Notes: generated from the sequence alone by a model not told the origin. 64,000 nt of DNA from Ignelater luminosus (GCA_011009095.1 VTPC01008088.1:127315-191314); one strand, 5' to 3'. Positions 39,701 to 51,120 are shown, counted from the first letter of the stretch. Numbers and translations: made by a program.

Positions 39701-40811
39701 CTTTAGTTTCGGTTAAGATTTTGTCATTTTCATCAGTCTTATTGGTTTTGATTAAATTTTCTGGTTTTGTTTTATTGTTTATTAAAATTTCTTTAGTAAG
39801 TTTTAAATTCCTACTATTTAATAATTCGATTTTTGCAGTAGACGTCTGATAAATGGCTGGTTTTTCTTGATCTTTTTTAATAACTGTAGCACGAGTAATA
39901 CCGTTTTTTCGTTCTGGAATATTTGATTTATTTGTTTTTAAATCTTTTATTTTTTCTGTACTTTTCTCAGCAGCCTTTTCTAAAAGATAAGTGGAACTTG
40001 TCTTAACATTCGTATCCTTTTCGTTTTCTTTATTTTTGTCAATACCGTCCATTTTTGATACTGTTAAAACTACATCTTTTTGCGTTTTCTTTCGTGCAAT
40101 GATTTGAATAGGCGTCTTGCTTTTTTCTAACGTCTCGGATATTTCTTCTAACAAAGATTTTTCTTCTTTAAATATGTTTTCTTCATTTTTGATAGTATAC
40201 GAAGTTAAAACTGCATTAGATTTGTTATCAATCACGGCATCTTTATTAATTCTAGCTACTGGAATATGTGATATACTTTTTGAAAATTTCTTTAAGGCAG
40301 AGTTCGGAGTTTCTTGTCCAAATGGAGTTACTGAAACTAGAAGAGTCTGTTTTCGGCCATCCGCGTCAATTTGGGGAGTTCCTAGTTTCAAATGCGTATA
40401 AGACTTCTTCATTTCATTACTGTCGCTTAATAAATTTGCATTTACAGTATTGAAATCAGTATTTTCCTTAGTGAGTCTTCGTAATTCTTTTTCTTCTTCA
40501 CCACCAGTTTCTACATCAGAATCATCTGTAGTTATTTCGTCATCAGACTTTACATCCTCTTCTGATTCTGACCAGTCTTCACCTCCATAACCTATTACTT
40601 CAGCAATCTCGTTTGTAAACGAAACTGTACGTTTTGTTCTTGTATTGTTTTTAAGGTTGCTCTTTATAATACTTTCTATTACTTTATCCGAACTTATAGG
40701 AACTGGCTTTTTTATGGTCGTTTGATTGTGTTCGTCTTTCGACTTGAAGCAATTTGAGCAGAGTTCCTTTTTCCATGCGTTTTGTACGAAGTTTTGGCAG
40801 ATTGCTGACAT
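30726..40811 (-). CDS. PRAG1/PEAK-family pseudokinase scaffold (SgK223-like)
   Basis: Exons on the minus strand: 40811-37905 (969 codons), 34919-34767, 34705-34405, 32323-32071 and 31155-30726, GT-AG and in frame, for about 1347 residues; further small exons in the 3-kb second gap are possible. The N-terminus (CQNFVQNAWKKELCSNCF) resembles the start of vertebrate pragmin. A long disordered region follows, with Pro-rich stretches (VKPPPPPRNLDEW, KRRAPKPPS) and Tyr motifs (SVYANIGE, DNYEPIEI, ENVYDYI) that look like SH3/SH2 docking sites. The last 380 residues look like a kinase fold: YGAVVVANHEALAQVLENI, CFIVLQLVNALKMLQAQGIEE, FSLWGPSDVPL. Where HRD and DFG should be, the sequence has EELPLSL and no DFG, so it is inactive. 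PEAK proteins dimerise and scaffold Src-type signalling to actin. Family assignment is by motif; subtype is uncertain. Confidence 0.68.
33012..33990 (+). mobile_element. DD41D-type mariner relic with ~235-bp terminal inverted repeats
   Basis: Arms at 33012-33247 and 33757-33990 are inverted copies. The shared text includes ggaatgggacagc, aaacaaatgcagattttgaa and gtagggaca-type blocks. Between them the plus strand keeps the C-terminal third of a transposase (about 33336-33715): QVMSFQQDGAPVYNSNIVRD, RWPARSPDLTPLDYFL. Counting from the Asp of QQD to the Asp of PLD gives 41 residues between them, the same spacing as the intact mariner at 54581. The N-terminal two thirds and the first catalytic Asp are gone. 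An ACAGGGTGT motif sits just outside the right arm (33997-34005). It lies within an intron of the PRAG1-like gene. Confidence 0.8.
35712..36000. other. GC-rich islet with open frames on both strands
   Basis: In a region otherwise near two thirds A+T, this stretch is visibly GC-rich (cgccgccggcttcaccaccc). It is open for about 100 codons on the plus strand (RENAARVIREGRYMMSGLVG), for 92 on the minus strand, and in part for another minus frame (GGESDIDSTTEQFRHFLGVF). I do not recognise a family. It could be a fragment of a foreign or mobile element, or an extra exon of the surrounding gene. Confidence 0.4.
36346..36660. repeat. GTCT microsatellite followed by a ~125-bp tandem duplication
   Basis: A short gtctgtctgtctgtatgtct tract is followed by two diverged units beginning attctacatcaaaaa at 36415 and 36540. 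Each contains catggtcaaaatgg followed by gccgaa. The spacing between matching points is 125 bp. No coding role is seen. Confidence 0.7.
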
Positions 40812-42231
40812 GGCTAGATGAGGCTAATGGGTTTTCTCTGAAAAAGAAAATAAGGATAAATTAATACGATGGAAAATAAAAATTGCAGTATCAAGAGTAA
40901 CGACAGTATAATAGACGTTTTGTAACTTACTTTTATAGTTACTTTGCAACATTATGGTAATTTGTTAACGAAGAATTTTGAAGAAATACAGTGGTCCCCT
41001 GGAATTTGCAGGGCTGTTTGCTATTTAGCTGTGGTTTGCAAAGGATATAAACAAATAATAAAAACTGCCTTTATTTCGACGACGGCCCAAGTAATGTTGT
41101 TTATTGTTAGTTAGTCAGAGATGGACAGCAACTAATTATTGCAATAGTATTGACACGACTAGTTTCCAATTCTTTTGAAATAGTATCTTAGATTCACTCA
41201 TTTCTAGAATATTCTTAACTTTATGTTTTATTTCAGCGATACAATTAGCTTCGCTCGCGACCTATTATTGTGAGCGATTCTAGATAATTATTTTATTTGT
41301 AAGTCACTTAAGTATTTGTATTTAATTGTCTAAAACGTCAGAGTTACTATTAACAATTTATATCTTCTAAATCCATATACTCAGTAAATGGTTTACATGT
41401 ACATAACTCTCAACAATCCTATCTTTAAAGGACAGTGCCTATATGACTTTGCTTTTGTTTCAAGTGGAAAACAAGATAATAAAATAATTTTTATGCTAAA
41501 TTAATACAATACATAGTACAAAATAAATTCTTGAAAATGAAATTTCATCGATGAAAAGAGAAGCCTACCTCTGTCACTTAATTTACAAATTGAAGATAAA
41601 TGCTGTTTAGGTAATAACTATCTGCTTCCATATAAAACAAACAAAAGGAAAAATAAGAATCAGAATCAATCCCTTAAAAATCAAGAAAATATAAAATCGA
41701 AAACATAAAACTTATAAACATTAGCAGTTACAAAATAATGGGGTCAACAATACATTGCACTTTGTAATAATAATATTTGTATAAGGCATACATACAGCTG
41801 TTTCGAATTAACATTAATTCTCGCTGAATCAGAGCTCAAGCAAAATGTAATTAAGGTTGCTGTGATCCAATCGGGTTTATTTCTATATTATTTTTTAGTT
41901 TTCGGTTAGACTTGAAAAATGCCAAATTAGCAATTCGACAAATCCGAGTTTGGCACCGTTATCTAATATTCGAAATCATATATAAGTGAAGAAATGTGCG
42001 GAATATTTCTTAAATTGGCCGTTTTTGTACTTTTCTACGATTTGAAATAAACACAACATTTTTGTCAATGTCATTTATTTGTCATTTATACAATATTAAT
42101 ATTTTATATGGAGCAACAATGCTTTTATATACTTATAGGTTTTATATGTTTAGTTTTGTATTGTATATACGTACTATTTTTCTAAATGCATAGAAATACT
42201 TCTAAGCAGACACGCCAATTCAAGATAAATA
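40812..42231. other. Shared upstream region of two divergent genes
   Basis: The PRAG1-like gene starts leftwards at 40811 and the CEP112-like gene rightwards at 42232. The 1.4 kb between them should hold both promoters and 5' UTRs, possibly including non-coding first exons. No core promoter element stands out and no ORF has recognisable similarity. Confidence 0.5.
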
Positions 42232-43789
42232 ATGGATTCCAAAAGTGATGATGAAGATATAGACAAAAAACTTGATGTCGAGTTTCGCAGAATTCTTCGT
42301 ATTATTAAGATATACATACCATGTATTATGAATCTTAATTATCTAACCTCGTATAGGGTATGGCTTGAAAAACTGAGCGAGATTGATTCCTCCGAAAAGG
42401 AAGAAAGGAATCGATATTTGCTTGAACTGTGTCGTCAAATTCAAGATGGAATCTTAGAAGTTCCGTTTACACAACCACCTTTACGAGGTCCATTACCGCC
42501 TTTCGAAGATGTTTTAAGAATTAATAAATTATCGGGAGAACAGCCTTATTTAATTCCTGAAGTATCACCCGTAAAACAGTCAGCAAATGAAAATGTCAAG
42601 CAAAAAGAAGTAAATTTCATACAGAAAGCCGTACTGAATAAAGAAAAACAAAATCAGGGACAAATACAAGTTGAAAACTATTTCAGAGATGTGTCAAAAA
42701 ACAATGACTTGTCACGGTATGAAAATAACATTAAAAAACAAAGCAAAGCAGCAATGGTAAATAATCCATCTATTGTGCAACGACCTCGCACATCACATAA
42801 GAAACGTACCCAAAATACAGTAATTAAAACAGATACCGTGATAAATGATTCTTTTCGATTTCCAGAAACTTCTAAAGTTGTTGTTCATGAAACAGAAGAG
42901 ATTTATCTTTCAAATTCAACAAAAAATCAGCAGCGTTACCCAACAAATAATACTTATTTGCAACGTCAACAGCAACAAAATGCGTCGTACTATGAACAAC
43001 AACCCGAACAATTTCAAAATGTAGTTTATTATGAAGCCCATGAACCTGAATCTTTATATTTACCAATACCAGAAGCTACTAAAAACTCAAAACCTCAGAA
43101 AATTTTGAAAAGTATGCGACAACAACATAATCAAGATCAAGAAGATGATAGTTCTTGGTATGATTTATCAGAAATTAGTAAAACCGTATCTAAGTTAGAA
43201 TCAGGAGATTCTGCAAGATCCTTTGAATGTCCAGAAAGAGAGACAGTAACCCGCAACAAAATTCATAAAGCATGCGATAATAAGATATCAGATTTAATGA
43301 ATATAATCACAGAGTTAAAAAACCATCATTTAAACTTGACTGCAAAAGCGGAAATGGTAGTACGTAATCTTTCGGAAGAAATTAAATTATTAAAACACAA
43401 AGTGCAAAAATTTGGTGATATGAAAATGGCTAACAATAAACCACTAAACGACACTTCTTTACAATGGCAAGCAGCGGTAGATACACTTAATAAAAGGTTA
43501 TTCGATGCTCATATCCAGAACAAGGAGCTGACGAATGAAATTGGAGAACTTAAGCAGAAACTGGACGAATTTAATGTGCAAAAACAACAAGAACTTGCTG
43601 TTGTTAGACAAAGACTTTCTGAATTATATAATAAAGAAATTGATATGTTAAAACAAAGCTATGTTAGACATATAGTAGATATAGAAAATAAATTTACTAA
43701 TATATTAATAGAAAAAGAAGATATTTTTAACGAGAAATTAAACGATTTAAAAGAGGTATATGATAGAAAAATCTCTGATGCCAGTAAAG
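42232..43789 (+). CDS. DUF4485 coiled-coil protein, CEP112-like, first coding exon
   Basis: A long exon starts at MDSKSDDEDIDKKLDVEFR. A consensus donor (AAAG before GTATAT) lies at 43790; without splicing the frame ends five codons later at 43803. Residues 10-85 (LDVEFRRIL, then YLLELCRQIQDGILEVPFTQ and PPLRGPLPPFEDVL) fit the DUF4485 domain found at the N-terminus of centrosomal CEP112. A Gln/Tyr-rich linker follows (about residues 235-285), then a long coiled coil from about residue 350 (HNLNLTAKAEMVV-like heptads, EIKLLKHKVQKFG, NKELTNEIGELKQKLDE). CEP112 proteins are centrosome or sperm-neck components. The rest of the coiled coil must lie further right; I found no second exon in the window. 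Assignment to CEP112 rests on domain order only. Confidence 0.68.
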
Positions 43790-43803
43790 GTATATTTTCA
43801 TGA

Positions 43804-46741
43804 TGATTGTGTATTTATTTATTTTTTACTTAATATACAAATTTTAAACAAATGGTATGGTCAAAATAGTTTCCTGGTTCTAGTGAAAGTGAGAATGTAT
43901 GGTATTTGATAAGATAAAGAACAGAAAACAAGGTATGCTTGTGTAAAAAAAGGCGACAGCTGCTTCACATGCCAAGAACTCTATTGCCAGCAGATCGCAT
44001 TCAGTAATAGAAATAATAAGTAATACAGTACTACATTATTGTTTTCTGCATTTTGTTATTGTTCTTTTCGTAGACCATAGCTTATTTTGACGGAAAATAA
44101 TAATTACTCTATTGATTTGAAGTTCTTCTAAGAAATATCTATCCAATAGAAATAGACGATTTGTATTCTACTGGTTTTGAAACTGTTTCAAACCATTTAC
44201 ATATGTAGAACGTAGCACAGTTATTAAATTATTTTCTAGAAAAAGTGATGAAAAGTTTCAAAGTGGCCACCTCCGTCTGTTCTTTGTTTATAACAACATA
44301 CTACAAATTTTGCCATGGGGTTAAGTCAGTAACACAGAGGTAAAATTAGATTTTTCTTAAATAACTCTATTTTGATGTATTTTGATTTTGGTGAAAATCA
44401 GCAAGATTTTAACTTGTACAAATTACATTCTACTCTCAGCGAAAACAATAAAATAAGAATATAATTACAATATGGGTTAAGCATAGAAAGGCGACCTGTT
44501 AATAATATTATCCTTGATCACAACTCTTGCGTATTGCTACAATCATAATCATTTACAATTTACTCTGGAATGTATTTAAATAGACCGTTACATAACCGCT
44601 GGGAACTAATTTTTATCAAATCTACCAGATACACACATCTTTATTATGAAATTATATTACTAAAAATTCTTCTGCTACTAACACGAATTTTTGAAAAGGT
44701 CATGTTGTGCGCCTTGTCTAATTTATGTTTTTATGTGCATAGATGACCGTTAAGTCATATGCATCAATTTAATTTCTGTGGGTCTCTTCAAAACTTGTTT
44801 CATATGCATATAACATCTCTATTTATGTTTCACAAAAATGTATACTTATTGTTAAAATCATTTTTTACAACTAATCTGTCATGTTTCATGTATTTAATAA
44901 TTTATAATAATAGTAATAATTATGAATATGAATTATCAAGATGGATATTTACTGTTAATATAATTTGAATCGGAAAGGGAACGTGTAATTTCTCTGCTAT
45001 TCTAAGGTCGCTAAAGGCATTTGACCGGTAAAACAAGTTTGTAATCTACTAACATTACCGATATCACAACTTCTAGACTGGAGTAAGTGGTGTTCATTCC
45101 ATTCAAACAACTCTTAACTACAGATACCGTAATAACATAATAGCTCGATTGACTGGCTTGTTATATTAAACAACAAATAGGAGTTGAAATGGTAATAAAG
45201 AAAAATAAGTTTTAATTATTATACGAATCTTCTTAAGTCTAACCTAAACTAAAACTCGACAAACATCTTTCGTTTAGAAATATAACAAGAAAATGTGTTA
45301 TGCAATACATGCCGAGTTTAAACGGTGACTTTGAACTTCTAGTAACTATTCTAAGTTTATGTCGAAATTTGTATAAAGGAATGTACCAAAAGAACCTTGA
45401 TTTTATTTCTATTGGTAATAGTTGCAACAGGAAATAGAACGAACTCGAGATCTGCTACAAATTGTACTGTTTGCTGCCAGACAAGCAAAACTATAGAACT
45501 AGGTTATGAAATATTGTCAGGAAACAATCTGTATGGTACAGAAGATAATAAGGATGTCAAAAAGTTAGATTTCTTCAGCTTCATTAAGATCAACGCCTTG
45601 ATAGTACCAAGCTACAAAAATAAACAACCGAACTTCACCATCATAGTAATAAAGCTGAAAGAACGGAATCATTTGTGACTGTTTCTAGCTATTGATACTA
45701 ATGGCTAGCAATAACGACCTTTAGTTTAGTAATAATCAACAATTAGCAAACTAAATATTTTCTTTGCGAACAAGTGTTAAGAATTGAACATCGGGGATTA
45801 GTGAAAGAAAAAAACGGTTCAATTATCAATCAATAAGAGTGTCCATAATTCTATAAGAATACTAGTTTTCAAAATCTACCTCATTAATTTTGTTTAATTC
45901 TACTTAATTCGTTTAAAATTAATCAGATAAATCTAAAGGTTTCAGATTTTCATAATAAGGTTATGTTAAGGTTTCTAATAACCATAAAATCAACTGTAGG
46001 AACTTATTATTATTATTATTAGTTTGTCGTCACCTTTTACACGATATTTAATAGCCTAATAAATGTATAGAATATTGATTTAATGAGCACTGACTGTCAA
46101 ATTGCAATTAAACGGATATTAAATACAAGGACCACTTTAAAATTCGTAATGGTTGTTTCTTATATCTAATTTTACTAAAAGTAAAGGTCACAATAATCAG
46201 TCACCATCAACATAATTGTGTTTATATTATTACAACATATGGTACGTAACAATTTTAATTTCAAACATTAGTGATAATGTTTTACAATCACGCATCATTG
46301 AAGCCATTACATAAGTAGATTTATAATAATTAATGCTAATAATACTTCTTTTACTAGTAAAGTGCAGCAATTCTATAGTTTCCATTGTATTGTAATTTAT
46401 AAAGAAGATAAGGTGATTGTCGAAGTGAAGATAATACCCTTTCAAATATTACTCTCACTTTCCCGTAGAAGAAAATTATTGAATGCAATAATTGCAACTA
46501 AATTCTTAGTTGAACTACATTTATAAAATAATTATGCTTTTGTGTAAATTAAATGTAAAGTAATAAGAACGTCTTATTTTATTACTAGAAATTGTCTCGG
46601 TTTCCCTAAAAATCTTTCCATCTATTCTGCTCTTTACAAAAATGCCATAAAATATAATAGATCTCGATTGGTTTTGTTTCATCAAGATATGAAATTCGAT
46701 TCATCACACACAGAAAGACAACATTTCTTGATTTGATAATA
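43804..46741. other. AT-rich stretch, intron or intergenic
   Basis: If the donor at 43790 is used, this is intron of the CEP112-like gene. No exon with coiled-coil character was found. Short ORFs at 44759, 45239, 45397 and 46230 are unassigned. A phrase near 45782 (gaattgaacatcgggga) recurs in similar form near 52634, which hints at an old dispersed repeat. Confidence 0.35.
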
Positions 46742-47399
46742 ATACAGGGTGTATTACAAATAGCCTATAATCTATGAATTAACATCAAAATCTGAATCAA
46801 AAAGTTAAATACTCGTACATTTTTTGCGGTAAATCCATACAGTTTTCAAAATACGGACGGGACGTTTTTAGAGCTGACAATGCTGCATGATATTTTACTA
46901 GGGTTGCTGGTTGCAAAGCTGATATTTTTCATAAATGATTTCATGGCAACAACAATGCAGTATTGCAAGATATGAGGTGCTTAGAATTATAGTGAACTAA
47001 GTTCGTTTCTGATTATTTTCGAGATAAGCAACAAAACTTTGAAAGAATTCTCTAATTCGAAATTTAAAAGCAACAGTCTGTTAGTAACTCTAATTTGATT
47101 TATGGCAGTATAAAATCTTTATGTCTAAATATCTCAAAACATGTTATCGTGGACTTGTTCACTATAGTTCTAACCACCCCAGATTTTTAAGATTTTATAG
47201 CGAAAACTTAATAATATTAAGAAGCGGATTGCAGGTCTATTAAGAAATGAAACAAAAATAATTCTCAATTATTAAAAACAAAGAAATTTTAATAAGAATT
47301 AGGAACGTTAATAATTTCGTAATAAAGAAGCTTTCGACAAAATGGTATTAGAATTTCTTTTCCAGTTTGTGATGTGCCATTTTAAATACACCCTGTATA
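46742..47399. mobile_element. Small non-autonomous element with ACAGGGTGTATT ends
   Basis: The left end reads atacagggtgtatta and the right end aaatacaccctgtatat, an inverted pair of about 15 bp with TA at the edges, about 650 bp apart. No ORF of note lies inside. The ends match those of the fold-back element that starts 240 bp further on. Confidence 0.55.
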
Positions 47400-48357
47400 T
47401 TCATTCCGTCTGGTATGTTTTATAAAAAGCGCCCGAGACTGTAGCTTCTGTATTTATTATTACATCCCCAACAAGCTATAATATTGTTATTACATGGGTC
47501 AAAGAAAAAGAATTTCTTGCTTAATATTTGATAGAATTGCGACATGATCGATCTTTCTTTAAATCACACTCTATATATTTTTTTGCATATTCTGATAGAG
47601 ACCTTCTTTCTCTTTTCAAATTTATTTCGACTTATATACAGGGTGTTACAAATTCGAGTAGTTGTATGGGGATCTCAAAAACCGTAAGAGATACGAATTT
47701 GTTTAAATTATTGCAAAGTTGCGCATTTATGTGCCTAACAACATGCCGTTTAAAAAGTTTAAAAATTTCAAATACTTCCGGAGATATCCGGAAAAAACCG
47801 AAATAATAATTTTTCGTTTTTAATTTCTTACGCCTTTGTTTTCAAATTTATTTAAAAACTAATAGCACATTATTAGACCACTTTTTTATGTTCTTTAAGA
47901 CTGTGTAATCATTTTTTAAATACGACGTTTCGTATTTCAGATATCATCATCAGGTCAATTTTTGTCAATACGGACCTGGATTTCTTTTTACGTTTTTGTT
48001 GAAAACTGGTTTTCAAATGTATAACCCCATATTATCTTTTAAAAAAATTGCGTTTTGTAGTAAAGATAATGATGCTTCTTTTGTCGTCCAATCTTTTGCT
48101 AGTACGGTCCTAGATATATTAATCAGGATTCATATGCTAACACAAATTAACATAACTGTAAAACTCGGTTTGAGAAACATACTCAGTCTAAGATTATGTA
48201 AACTTATTTTATTATTTTGTTTACGTTAAAATGCATTTGAACAAACAAAAAGTGAAATTCACAATAACAACTAAACCTAGACTGAAATACTGAGAAATCT
48301 AATAACAATAACAACTATTAAAATTAAATTTAAAAAATAAATAAATTTTTAATTTTT

Positions 48358-48450
48358 TCATAAATGCTCTAAAAGACCACCATTTGCTTCAACACATTGA
48401 TTTATTTTTCGTCTTATGGTTATTATAGCTCTTTGAAGGCCCCTCCTGTC
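48358..48450 (-). pseudogene. Last ~30 codons of a mariner transposase in the loop of the fold-back
   Basis: The minus strand reads RRGLQRAIITIRRKINQC then VEANGGLLEHL and a TGA. The pattern of basic residues, a Cys and NGG..EHL then stop is the usual C-terminus of insect mariner-like transposases. The stop falls right at the start of the left arm. Confidence 0.65.
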
Positions 48451-49027
48451 CAAAGCAATAAATGTATAGAAAGTGCGCATTTATGAAAAAATTAAAAATT
48501 TATTTTTTTTAAATTTTAGTAATTGTTGTTATTGTTATTAGATTTCTCAGTATTTCAGTCTAGTTTTAGTTGTTGTTATTGTGAATTTTCCTTTTTGTTT
48601 GTTCAAATACATTTTAACACAAATAAAATAATGAAATAAGTTTAAATAAACTGAGACTAAGTATGTTTATCAAACCGAGTCTTACAGTTACAGTATCCAG
48701 GACCGTACTAGCAAAAACTTGGACGATAAAAGAAGCGTCATTTTCTTTACTACAAAACGCAATTCTTTTTAAAAAATAATATGGGATTATACATTTGAAA
48801 ACCAGTTTTCAACAAAAACGTATAAAGAAATCCAGGTCCATATTGAAAAAAATTGACCTGATGATGATATCTGAAATACGAAACGTCGTACTTAAAAAAT
48901 GATTACACATTCTTAAAGAACATAAAAAAGTGCTCTAATAATGTGCTATTAGTTTTTAAATAAATTTGAAAACAAAGGCGTAAGAAATTAAAAACGAAAA
49001 ATTATTATTTCGGTTTTTCCGGATATC

Positions 49028-49035
49028 TCCGGAAG
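49028..49035. repeat. Target-site duplication, left copy
   Basis: TCCGGAAG, repeated at 50356-50363 (or nine bases with the preceding C). The opposite arm shows the undisturbed site with this sequence once, which proves the insertion. Confidence 0.8.
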
Positions 49036-50355
49036 CGGTGCACCTGAACTGCTAACTCACCTAAAAGGGTCGTTTCAGTTTTATGATGGGTAGATAATCC
49101 TAGCTCGAACTGCTAACTTTCAAAATTCTATTACCCGTACTAAGAACTGCAACCCTTAACAAGTGTTTCACACATTTGTATCCTGGCACTGCAGTCATGA
49201 TTTTCTCAAATACCTTTATTGGATTATTTTTATGTTTATTAATTTAATTAAAATATTAATTCATAGTTAAAGAAAGCAAGAAACGACAAGACTTACATAG
49301 TGTATAACAATAAATGTTTTAATTTGTTCTGTGTCAAGTTAAATATTGCAATAAAAACTTTAATTTTTCTTAATTTCATTTATATATACACTCATGGACA
49401 AAAATATGGACTATTCTGAAATTATCATAAATGCTTTCAATATGATGATTCAAGTTAACTTTGTACTAGAAAGAACATTTTATTTTGCACATTTTAGGTA
49501 AATAATTTTTAATTTTATGAGAATAAAATGGTGAAAAACTTTTTTTAAATGTTATGAAAACTAAGAAAAAGAACTTGAAACTTAATGTTATTTAAGATGC
49601 CACATTTTAACGTTTCAGTTGAAACACAATAAACTTAGTAGCGAGTATTCCTCTTCGAACTTTAATGAGTTAATGACTGCTTGTATTCTTCTCGACATGC
49701 CGTGAATTAAAGTTTGAGGAACTGCATTTCATTCCTCGTGTGCTCCAATCCTCAACTCTCCCAGTGTCATCGAAACAGGATTTCTTTCCCGAATGCTTAA
49801 ATAAATACTTGTGAACAATTGCCTACACCAGCCTACTAAGTAAATAACATCAATGTAAATATAAGTATGCGGCAATATTTCGTAATTTTCAAGTAATTGT
49901 AATAACAAAAAATATTCCATATTTTTGTCCATGAGTATATAATTTGAATTATTTGATTTATTCGTCTAGGTATATAGGTCATTCTTTTAACTTTTACAGT
50001 TGCCTTATACATACATAATAATTTTCAAAATATACAGTGAATTCATCTTTTTTACACCTTTTTTAATGTGTACTTACATATGTATAAGCATTTTTTTAAA
50101 TTCGTAATATTTTGTGAATCCTATGTGAAGGAGGTGTACGTGTCTAGTATGTGCACCAAAATAATGGAATTTATTTTATTACAGTTAAGAAATAGATTTT
50201 CAGTATGCCTTAGTTGAAAAAAGGAAGTACCTGCACTAAAGTTAGCAATTCGTGTATGGATTATCGACATAAGGTCAACCGTCATACAAGCAGTTAGCAA
50301 TTCAGGTTAGGGATTATAAGCAGGTAGGACAGAGTTAGCAATTCGTGATTACCCC
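49036..50355. mobile_element. hAT- or Mutator-like non-autonomous element inserted in the fold-back
   Basis: It is bounded by 8-9-bp direct duplications. The ends are imperfect inverted repeats of about 23 bp: left cggtgcacctgaactgctaa, right (read inward) gggtaatcacgaattgctaa. The GAAYTGCTAACT word recurs near both ends (about 49049, 49108, 50237, 50291, 50333), like the subterminal transposase-binding repeats of hAT elements. There is no transposase ORF. An 8-bp duplication would favour hAT, 9 bp Mutator. A Tc1-like element is nested inside. Confidence 0.7.
49389..49937. mobile_element. Tc1-like non-autonomous element nested in the 49036-50355 insertion
   Basis: The left end cactcatggacaaaaatatg and the right end catatttttgtccatgagta are an inverted pair of about 22 bp flanked by TA runs. 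This end sequence is typical of Tc1-like elements. The interior of about 500 bp has no intact ORF; a segment near 49640-49790 reads like broken transposase text in the minus direction. Confidence 0.7.
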
Positions 50356-50363
50356 TCCGGAAG
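50356..50363. repeat. Target-site duplication, right copy
   Basis: Second copy of TCCGGAAG, after which the sequence of the fold-back right arm resumes (tattcaaaaattttaaa). Confidence 0.8.
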
Positions 50364-50619
50364 TATTCAAAAATTTTAAATTTTTTAAACAGCATGTTGT
50401 TAGGCACATAAATGCGCAACTTTGCAATAATTTAAACAAATTCGTATCTCTTACGGTTTTTGAGATCCTCATACAACTACTCGAATTTGTAACACCCTGT
50501 ATAATAAAGTTTTCGAGACAAATCCAAAAAAAGCGAATAGGCCATATACCGAACTTGATGAATGGGAAAATAATTATTATAAACAATTGTAGAAAATATC
50601 CCCCGTCCCTATTTAATAA

Positions 50620-50842
50620 TATACAGTATGAATAAATTATCTCGTAACAACTAAGTAGGCAACACGCATTACTCAATTATTCTGTAAGCATCTTGGTTAT
50701 CTAGAAATTCTTTCTAAAAAGAGATCAAAGGTGTTGTTAAGTATTTTTAACAGTAAGTAAAATAAAATAAGAAAAAATACAATGTGGAAAGTGAGTTGCC
50801 TACCTATTTGTTACGAGATAATATATTCATACTGTATATAGT
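50620..50842. mobile_element. Short MITE, ~43-bp inverted repeats
   Basis: The left arm tatacagtatgaataaatta runs on through ctcgtaacaactaagtaggcaa; the right arm gttgcctacctatttgttac runs on through to atactgtatat. About 130 bp of non-coding DNA separates them. Confidence 0.7.
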
Positions 50843-50939
50843 TTGTTGCGAGTATTTAAATAAAAGAGTTTTTTAAACGCAAGAGAAAAATATTCTTGAG
50901 AATGAAGTAAGTATAGGTTTGGAACAAGTTAAACTAATA

Positions 50940-51120
50940 TTATAGAAAGAAGAATTTTACCCTTTCAAGTAACTATAAATTTACATTTCAAACTTCATTT
51001 TATTCCATACAAAAAAGGATGTTTGAATTAATAATCAATTATTCATTTCAAGTAACTGTAAACTGTAATTTACACTTCAAACATGATTTCATTCAACAGG
51101 AGAAAACGTATGTTAAGATT
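50940..51120. repeat. Diverged tandem duplication, unit ~85-90 bp
   Basis: Two units share tttcaagtaact, followed by aatttaca and ttcaaac, starting near 50965 and 51047. No coding role is apparent. Confidence 0.5.

Larger units (their letters stand above)
47636..50503. mobile_element. Fold-back mariner derivative with ~730-bp arms, split by a later insertion
   Basis: The left arm (47636-48360) and right arm (48480-49035 plus 50356-50503) are inverted copies. Shared text includes acagggtgttacaaattcga at the end, cggagatatccgg, atcatcatcaggtcaat and agtacggtcc. The right arm is interrupted exactly between 49035 and 50356 by another element. The loop of about 120 bp keeps the tail of a transposase. 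Without the insertion the element would be about 1.55 kb. The ends are ACAGGGTGT flanked by TA, consistent with the Tc1/mariner superfamily. Confidence 0.85.

Noticed and set aside
38686-40453. Several plus-strand ORFs of 61-165 codons
   Set aside because: They are shadows of the 969-codon exon of the PRAG1-like gene on the minus strand.
47528-48229. Two plus-strand ORFs in the fold-back arm
   Set aside because: They lie in terminal-repeat DNA and the same text appears inverted in the other arm; no protein similarity.
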